A stretch of 64,000 nt of DNA. Origin: Bacteroidota bacterium. GTDB lineage: Bacteria; Bacteroidota; Bacteroidia; AKYH767-A; 2013-40CM-41-45. Made by a program: the position numbers and the translations under genes. Below are positions 58,616-64,000 of the stretch, piece after piece (the first letter of the stretch is position 1; every line of letters begins with the position of its first letter). Under the pieces are notes generated by a model, which saw nothing but the letters and a program-made list of their open reading frames with translations, did no database searches and had not been told where the DNA came from. The stretch is from assembly GCA_016721305.1 (NCBI GenBank), contig JADKIH010000010.1, positions 1-64,000 on the forward strand, written 5' to 3'.

Positions 58616-58685
58616 ATGTCGTTCATCGTCCGCAAGAGAGTGTTTGGCTTTTTAGCAGCGACTTTCGGCGGACGATGAACGACAT
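58616..58685. repeat. Perfect 18-bp inverted repeat
   Basis: ATGTCGTTCATCGTCCGC (58616-58633) is exactly complementary to 58668-58685, with a 34-base loop. It lies 29 bp downstream of the stop codon of the T9SS protein on the minus strand. There is no T-run on the minus-strand exit side, so it is not a plain terminator. The rest of the 396-bp gap 58318-58713 holds only AT/GT-rich sequence without recognisable genes, plus a small CCTCAT/ATGAGG hairpin near 58353. Confidence 0.7.
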
Positions 58686-58713
58686 GAAAAAGTTAAGCAA
58701 CTGTTGCGTTCTC

Positions 58714-61194
58714 TTATTCCACAACGAGCAACTTCCCAATATGTACGTTCTCTTGATCAAGGATGACGGTATAAATTCCGGAAGCTAATTTGTCAACGGT
58801 GATTTCTGTTTGATTTTGATTTAGAGATTGACATATAATGATTCGGCCGGTTTCATCAGTCAGAGTGAGACGGGCGGATTCGGCTGGATGAACATTTAAC
58901 TTGAATGTGCACTGTCCACTGCTTGGATTCGGGTAAATACTTAATCCATCTGATGTTTCTGATTCGTTGAGTCCGGCACAGAGGTCGAAGATTACTTGTA
59001 CTGAGTCGGTGGCAGAGCAGCCATTAGTATCGGTAACGGCGACAAAGTAGTTGACAGTATCGGCTATAGATGAAGTTATCTGCAATGTTGAATTCGATGT
59101 TGAATCCTGCCACAAATAATTCGAATATCCTGATCCCGCATTGAGTGTATGCGTGGTGTTGATGCAATACAAGGTGTCTGATCCGAGACTGAGATTTACG
59201 TTGTAAATGTTTACACAAACAGTATCGCTATTAGCCGAACATCCCCAAGTATTGGAGATGTGATAAGAATAGCAAGCTGAATTGTGAGCGTAAATAGAGG
59301 AAGTTGTACTTCCATCTGACCACAAATAACTGTTTTGTCCACCGGTATTGTTTCCTGAAAGCTGCAGTGAATCTCCCGAGCAAATACTGGTCGAGCCGGA
59401 ATATGCAATCGTGCTGTCTGGCATTCGATCAATCAAAGAAATTGAGTTGGAGTAGTAGGATGGGCAATTGTAAAGTCCAATGTAATTTAAATGATAATTG
59501 CCGGGTCGATTGACATAAATTGAATCACCGTTAAAGCCTGCCAGATAAGTGCTATCCTGATAATATGACCACAAATATGGGTATGCAGGGCCGGTCGCAA
59601 CGAGTAATACGGAATCACCGGTGCAAATATTTACATCGGGAGAAGCGGTAAGCGAAGGGCCTGCTTGATAGGGAGCCACCAATACATAAGCCGAATCGAT
59701 GGCGGTTCCGCAATTGTTCGAAACAATTAATTTCGCCATTCCGGATTGTGAAAAATATGCTGATGAAGCATGCGAAATAATCGATGTGTCTCTATACCAA
59801 ATAAAATTCTGTGATGGATCCGTTGTTGAACTATCAATGAGAAGAGATGCAGAGCACAATATAATTGTGTCGAGCGCTGAAATTAATGCCGTCGGAGGTT
59901 GATTGAACTGAACCGGATAATTTGCTGTTGTTGAACTAATGCCTAATCCATCAGTAACTGTAACTGATGCGACTGTATTATTTGTTAATTGAATTGTTTG
60001 AGTGGTGTCGCCGGTTGACCATAAATAAGAAGCAGCACTACTCACCGTTAAGATTGCTGTATCACCGGTGCAAAATACGTGTCCGTTTCCGGTGATAGAA
60101 TAATTTGGATTTATTTGCGCCAGCGAATCAGTTTTGATGATGTATGGATCATTATTTGAGATGCCATAAATGATTAAATCGCCGTTCGGGTAAATTTTTA
60201 AATCCTTTGCAGCTGCAGTTCCATAACCGTAGAAGAAATGAGACCAGATACTATCTCCGGTTGGAGTTGTTACCATTAATTCGATTCTTTGATTTCCTGA
60301 TATGCCTTCGGTAAGTAGCAAATAAAGGTTACCGTTCGGATGTTCAGCTACATCTACCAATTGAATACTTGTGTTCGTCAAATATGGATGTGACCATTGT
60401 TGAGTTCCATATTGATCATACTTATTTAAATAAGCAGTGTCGTTTATATTACTGGTATAATCGAAATTTTCAGTAGCAATCAAAAAGCCATTATCTGCTG
60501 TAGCGCGAATTCTGGTTGGCGCAAGCATGCTCTGGTAGATGGTATCTAATCCCAGTGAACTGTGGAGTATCGACGGGTCTTGGAGCGGCCATAAAAAATA
60601 AGCTCTGCTACTCATTGCGTATACTACGCCATTATTATTGGAAGAAAGATAACTTGAATAACTTCCGCCTCCATCATATCCGAACACAATGCTATCATCT
60701 AAATAACTGAAATTGTCTGGCCCAAAACCATCTTCGTACATCGTGAAATGATATCCGCCATTTGTGTCAGGTACAATTCCAATTCCATATGTACCCCAAC
60801 CTTCATCATGCACGGGATAGGTATCAAGATGTAATGAATCGCCGGTTGTATTTAATGTTCCAACTACAGCCATATTATCATAATAGCTGTATTCTCCGCT
60901 GCCTACAAATGAAAATTTTCCGTTTGACAAATGGCAGATAGCAGAGCACGATTCATTTCTGCCTAATGAATCATATGTATTCATCCATTCTGTGTTCCCT
61001 GTAGAATCAGCCTTGAGTACGAAGTAATCATAGTTCTGTGTTCCACAAAAGATATATCCACCATTCGTAGCAATATCCATTGTCCCGAAATCCTGAAGAC
61101 TCAAATTCGGATACAATTTTTCAAAATAAACCTGTGAGCTTGCTTTGAGTGCAAATAATAATGAGAAGGCGAGAAGTAGAAATTTTGAATTCAT
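58714..61194 (-). CDS. Large secreted protein with propeller and Ig-like repeats, T9SS type A tail
   Basis: A signal peptide (1-20, ending KASSQ) is followed by about 350 residues of a beta-propeller (GGYIFCGTQNYD, GKFSFVGSGEYS, NGNLYLLLTEG blade ends), then four or five repeats of about 80 residues with Ig/SprB-like patterns (ICTGDSVLLVATGPAYPYLWS; ICSGDSLQLSGNNTGG; LYCINTTHTLNAGSG), and a T9SS type A tail (SDGLSIYPNPSSGQCTF; GIYTVILDQENVHIGKLLVVE). 826 residues with an intact frame, unlike many neighbours. Probably a large surface adhesin or structural protein. An 18-bp inverted repeat follows the stop. Confidence 0.88.
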   Translation of the reverse strand: MNSKFLLLAFSLLFALKASSQVYFEKLYPNLSLQDFGTMDIATNGGYIFCGTQNYDYFVLKADSTGNTEWMNTYDSLGRNESCSAICHLSNGKFSFVGSGEYSYYDNMAVVGTLNTTGDSLHLDTYPVHDEGWGTYGIGIVPDTNGGYHFTMYEDGFGPDNFSYLDDSIVFGYDGGGSYSSYLSSNNNGVVYAMSSRAYFLWPLQDPSILHSSLGLDTIYQSMLAPTRIRATADNGFLIATENFDYTSNINDTAYLNKYDQYGTQQWSHPYLTNTSIQLVDVAEHPNGNLYLLLTEGISGNQRIELMVTTPTGDSIWSHFFYGYGTAAAKDLKIYPNGDLIIYGISNNDPYIIKTDSLAQINPNYSITGNGHVFCTGDTAILTVSSAASYLWSTGDTTQTIQLTNNTVASVTVTDGLGISSTTANYPVQFNQPPTALISALDTIILCSASLLIDSSTTDPSQNFIWYRDTSIISHASSAYFSQSGMAKLIVSNNCGTAIDSAYVLVAPYQAGPSLTASPDVNICTGDSVLLVATGPAYPYLWSYYQDSTYLAGFNGDSIYVNRPGNYHLNYIGLYNCPSYYSNSISLIDRMPDSTIAYSGSTSICSGDSLQLSGNNTGGQNSYLWSDGSTTSSIYAHNSACYSYHISNTWGCSANSDTVCVNIYNVNLSLGSDTLYCINTTHTLNAGSGYSNYLWQDSTSNSTLQITSSIADTVNYFVAVTDTNGCSATDSVQVIFDLCAGLNESETSDGLSIYPNPSSGQCTFKLNVHPAESARLTLTDETGRIIICQSLNQNQTEITVDKLASGIYTVILDQENVHIGKLLVVE

Positions 61195-61346
61195 TCGTTT
61201 GAAAGTCTAAAATGGAATTGAAAGATCAAGAAAAGCTTTTGAAAAAACAATGATAAGTATTGCTTGATATGGCGAATTACTAAAAACCTTCCGTGAATAA
61301 AGAATAAGAAAGGTGTATTCGTGAAAAGTACAGGTAAATACTCCAA

Positions 61347-61725
61347 TTACATCCCAATTTTAACGGAGCCGGTATCCAGCAATTTATCCTTCTCATCAAA
61401 ACGTAAATCACATATTCGCCTTTTAAGTAGAAAGTGATCTCTTTGTAAAACCAGGTGGCGAAGGATTAATCTTCATGCGAACGGAATTGATAAAATCTTC
61501 CTTGCCGTTGCTTTTGTGATAGATGTCGAAAACTACTTCCTGTGATTGAACGGGGCGACTGAGTTTCACGAGTACGTCGAAGAAACCTCCCTTGGGACTG
61601 ATCTTGAAGAAACGACTTTCGTTTACGGCTTTACCCGACGGATCAACGCGCTCGCAAAAAATCACGTCCTGTGACTTTGCGTAGAATGAAAAGAGGAGGA
61701 GGAATAGCGTAATTGTTTTCTTCAT
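61347..61725 (-). CDS. Small exported protein downstream of a TonB receptor, frameshifted twice
   Basis: ATG 61725 gives the signal peptide KKTITLFLLLFSFYAKSQ. The mature 105 residues form one beta-rich domain: FCERVDPSGKAVNESRFFKIS, DVLVKLSRPVQSQEVVFDIYHK, then (with one T restored in each of two T4 runs near 61435 and 61390) FYKEITFYLKGEYVIYVFDE, ending GSVKIGM. No family recognised. It starts 5 bp after the TonB receptor's stop, so it belongs to that operon. A periplasmic accessory of the receptor is plausible; it could also be a small envelope protein of unrelated role. Confidence 0.7.
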
Positions 61726-61730
61726 CAATC

Positions 61731-64000
61731 CTAGAATTGTGCGCTTATACGTAAGTTTATTTGTCGTCCGGTTAGGTAATTCGGAACGGCATACTTTCTT
61801 GCTGTCGAAATATCGGTAATCCATGTGTACGATGCCACATTACTTACCTGAAGCAAATTAAACACTTCCAATCCAACCCACATTGAGCTGAATGAATTGA
61901 GGAATTTGCCTTTCGGTTTTTTCTTTACTTCTTCTCCGATAATTTGTTTCGAGAAGCCGATGTCGCCACGAATATACGATGGCGATCTCAACACGTCTTT
62001 ATAACGATCTTTTCCGGGAGGTCCAAATGGCAATGGTGTTCCAAAGATCAGACTCAATTGCATTTTGTACGTCGGGAATTTCGGGAGAAAATCCTGGAAG
62101 TATAAGCCGAAGGTCACGCGCTGATCGGCCGGACGTGGCAAATAACCGGGCTCAACTTTAATACTGTCGGCATGGCGCTGGTCGAATGTGAAGCCTGGAA
62201 TAATTTCTTCTCCATCGGCATTGAAGAAGCGATAGTAGAAATCGTTTTTAATATCTTCTTCCGTTTGCATCACGGATAAGCTCATCCATGATTCGGTACC
62301 ACTTACAAATTCTCCGTAGAGTCGTAAATCAACTCCGCGTGAATAGCCTTTCGATGTGTACTCAGGTAAATAACGTAAGCGAATATTGTCGACTACGTAA
62401 GGAATCAAATTCTCGAGCGATTTATAATAAACTTGAGGTGAGCTTGAATTCTTGTCCGAGCGCAAGGAAGGTGAGATCGCCGCCTATTACGAGGTGAATG
62501 GATTTCTGCGCTTTTGTTTCAGGGTACAACACTCCGTCGAAGTTTCGGACTTCATGATAGAAGGCAGGCTGATAATAATATCCTGCCGATGCTCTCAGTT
62601 TTAATCTCTTCAGGTGTTTAGGCGAGTAGGAGACAGAAGCGCGAGGACTGATTAAAAGTTCCTGATTGATGTCGGAATAATTTACGCGAACACCGGTGGT
62701 GATAATGAATTTAGCAGAATCACCCAATTCCCAATTGTTCTGAATGTAAGCGCTGATGCGATTTGTAACTAGTGAATTCTTTGCAATGGCAACATCATTT
62801 AGAGTTATCACGGCATTGAATGAATCTCTCGGACTTGGAATAGAATAACCTGCCGAATCGATGTAATTCCATTCGTGCAATTTGTCGGCAAAGTCTTCGT
62901 GCTGAACTTTTGCTCCCCATTGCCAAACCATATTGTGACTGGTGTCGATAATCTCGCCTTTATGTTCAAGAGCGATAACGGTCCCGTCGAGGCGATTACG
63001 ACCGTGATTCAAAAACGATCCGACACCCAGATTGTAAGCAACCGTTCCGAAATCATCTTTTCCTAAATCGGTTTCGAGCTGATCAAGGAAGTATTGCCCG
63101 AGAATGTCGAAACTTTCTTCTTCGTGTGTATTGAAGGCTGTTCCGATCAATTTAAGCTTCACGGTTTCTTTCGGCTGATAAATGGCCGACATAGCTCCGG
63201 TGAATGTCTGGAATTTATCGACTTCCTGTCCGTCGAAGTAAACGGTAAATCTCTTTGCATCGTTAATCGTTCCGAAATTCGTTTCACGTGTTTGCGGAAC
63301 GAGTGCGTATTTATTGCGTGCGTAATTGCCAAAAAACTCGAGAGTGAACTTCTTTGTAAATTCGTAACCGGTTAATACCTGTACGTCGGTAAACGAAGGT
63401 TTGTATTCGCCTTTGGTCTCAAAAGTATTCAAGATATACTGATTCGATTTCTGACGCAAACCGGCCATGTAATACCACTTCGTATTCTTGCTGCGATTTT
63501 CTAATTCCAAATTGGCACCAAGCAAGGATGCGGAAATAGAACCGGCAAATTTCTTCGGACGACGATACTGAATGTCGAGAACAGATGAAAGCTTGTCACC
63601 ATAGATGGCATCGAAACCTCCGGATGAGAACTTAATGTTTTCAACCATATCCGGATTGATAACGCTCAATCCTTCCTGCTGTCCTGAACGCACTAACTGC
63701 GGACGATAAACTTCGAAGTCGTTGATGTAAATAAGATTCTCATCGTATGAACCGCCGCGAACTGAATAAGTAGAACTAAGTTCATTATTCGAACTTACAC
63801 CGGCTTGTGTTTTGACAACGTCTTCGACACTCTGATTGATTGTCGGAATATTTTTAACGTGTACCGGATCAATCGTTGTTGTATTTCCTTTTTTGATCGA
63901 CTCGCCCTGAATGTTTACATCCTTAATCTGAATAGAAGTGAGGTGAAGCGATTTCGATATATCTTTTACTTCATTCGGCTCTAAACGAACTGTAACGGTA
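61731..64000 (-). CDS. TonB-dependent receptor, N-terminus outside the window, one frameshift
   Basis: The right edge cuts the gene: the read enters at VRLEPNEVKDISKSL, the end of a carboxypeptidase-like domain, followed by a plug domain (IPTINQSVEDVVKTQAGVSS, TYSVRGGSYDENLIYINDFE, FSSGGFDAIYGDKLSSVLDI) and a barrel ending INLRISAQF. A shift near 62450 separates EFKLTS from QVYYKSLENLIPYVVDNIRL. At least 755 residues lie in the window. It imports a bulky ligand such as a siderophore, vitamin or oligomer with TonB energy; the ligand is not deducible. It is followed after 5 bp by the small exported protein. Confidence 0.9.

Overview
The window looks like a chromosome segment of a Bacteroidota bacterium of the Chitinophagia/Sphingobacteriia kind, AT-rich at roughly 40% G+C by eye. 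The evidence is a SusC/SusD pair, several secreted proteins with type IX secretion (T9SS) sorting domains, a GLPGLI-family protein, Bacteroidetes-type LptD, and promoters of the form TTTG-N19-TAnnTTTG. No phage, plasmid or CRISPR region is visible. Many genes are split by single-base shifts, often in A or T runs, and conserved housekeeping genes are hit too (cold-shock protein, exonuclease III, lptD, mlaD-like). I treat these as consensus errors of a long-read assembly and describe the repaired genes.

Layout. 0-3.2 kb: two secreted T9SS-type proteins. 3.2-9 kb: an OmpR-type two-component system, divergent from a GLPGLI protein and its outer-membrane partner, with 10-bp phased repeats between them. 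9.1-12.9 kb: a propeller-type sensor kinase with a LuxR-type regulator. 12.9-13.4 kb: a low-complexity block. 13.4-19.1 kb: a SusC/SusD/lipoprotein uptake operon behind a leader that can form a 29-bp stem. 19.2-25.3 kb: a DUF1579-like protein, a DUF5916 outer-membrane protein, a fatty-acid desaturase, and a DEAD-box helicase/cold-shock operon. 25.7-29.7 kb: two PKD-type secreted proteins and an unknown protein. 29.8-30.4 kb: tRNA-Ser, -Pro and -Arg behind one consensus promoter, followed by a decayed tRNA copy. 30.5-36.7 kb: M23 peptidase, ABC-F protein and MFS transporter. 36.7-39.7 kb: an operon of a small secreted Cys-rich protein, a propeller-like protein, a CxxC thioredoxin-like protein and a putative outer-membrane protein. 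40-51.9 kb: exonuclease III, small conserved proteins, lptD, amidase, an MCE protein, two Fe-S proteins, a YdjM-like membrane protein and SlyD. 52-64 kb: a DUF3127 protein, an SBBP protein, a GlcD-like oxidase, a dehydrogenase, an HTH-linked adenine methyltransferase, a large T9SS protein and a TonB receptor running off the window.

The most unusual signal is between genes. At least ten intergenic loci carry tandem 7-9-bp words, and most loci use a different word. In many, the second arm is the exact or near-exact reverse complement of the first, giving palindromic elements of about 90-340 bp. Arms reach 35 bp perfect at 32314/32616 and 41 bp with one G.U at 50090/50250. They sit against stop codons, promoters and tRNAs and look like a family of non-autonomous palindromic elements defined by architecture, not by sequence.
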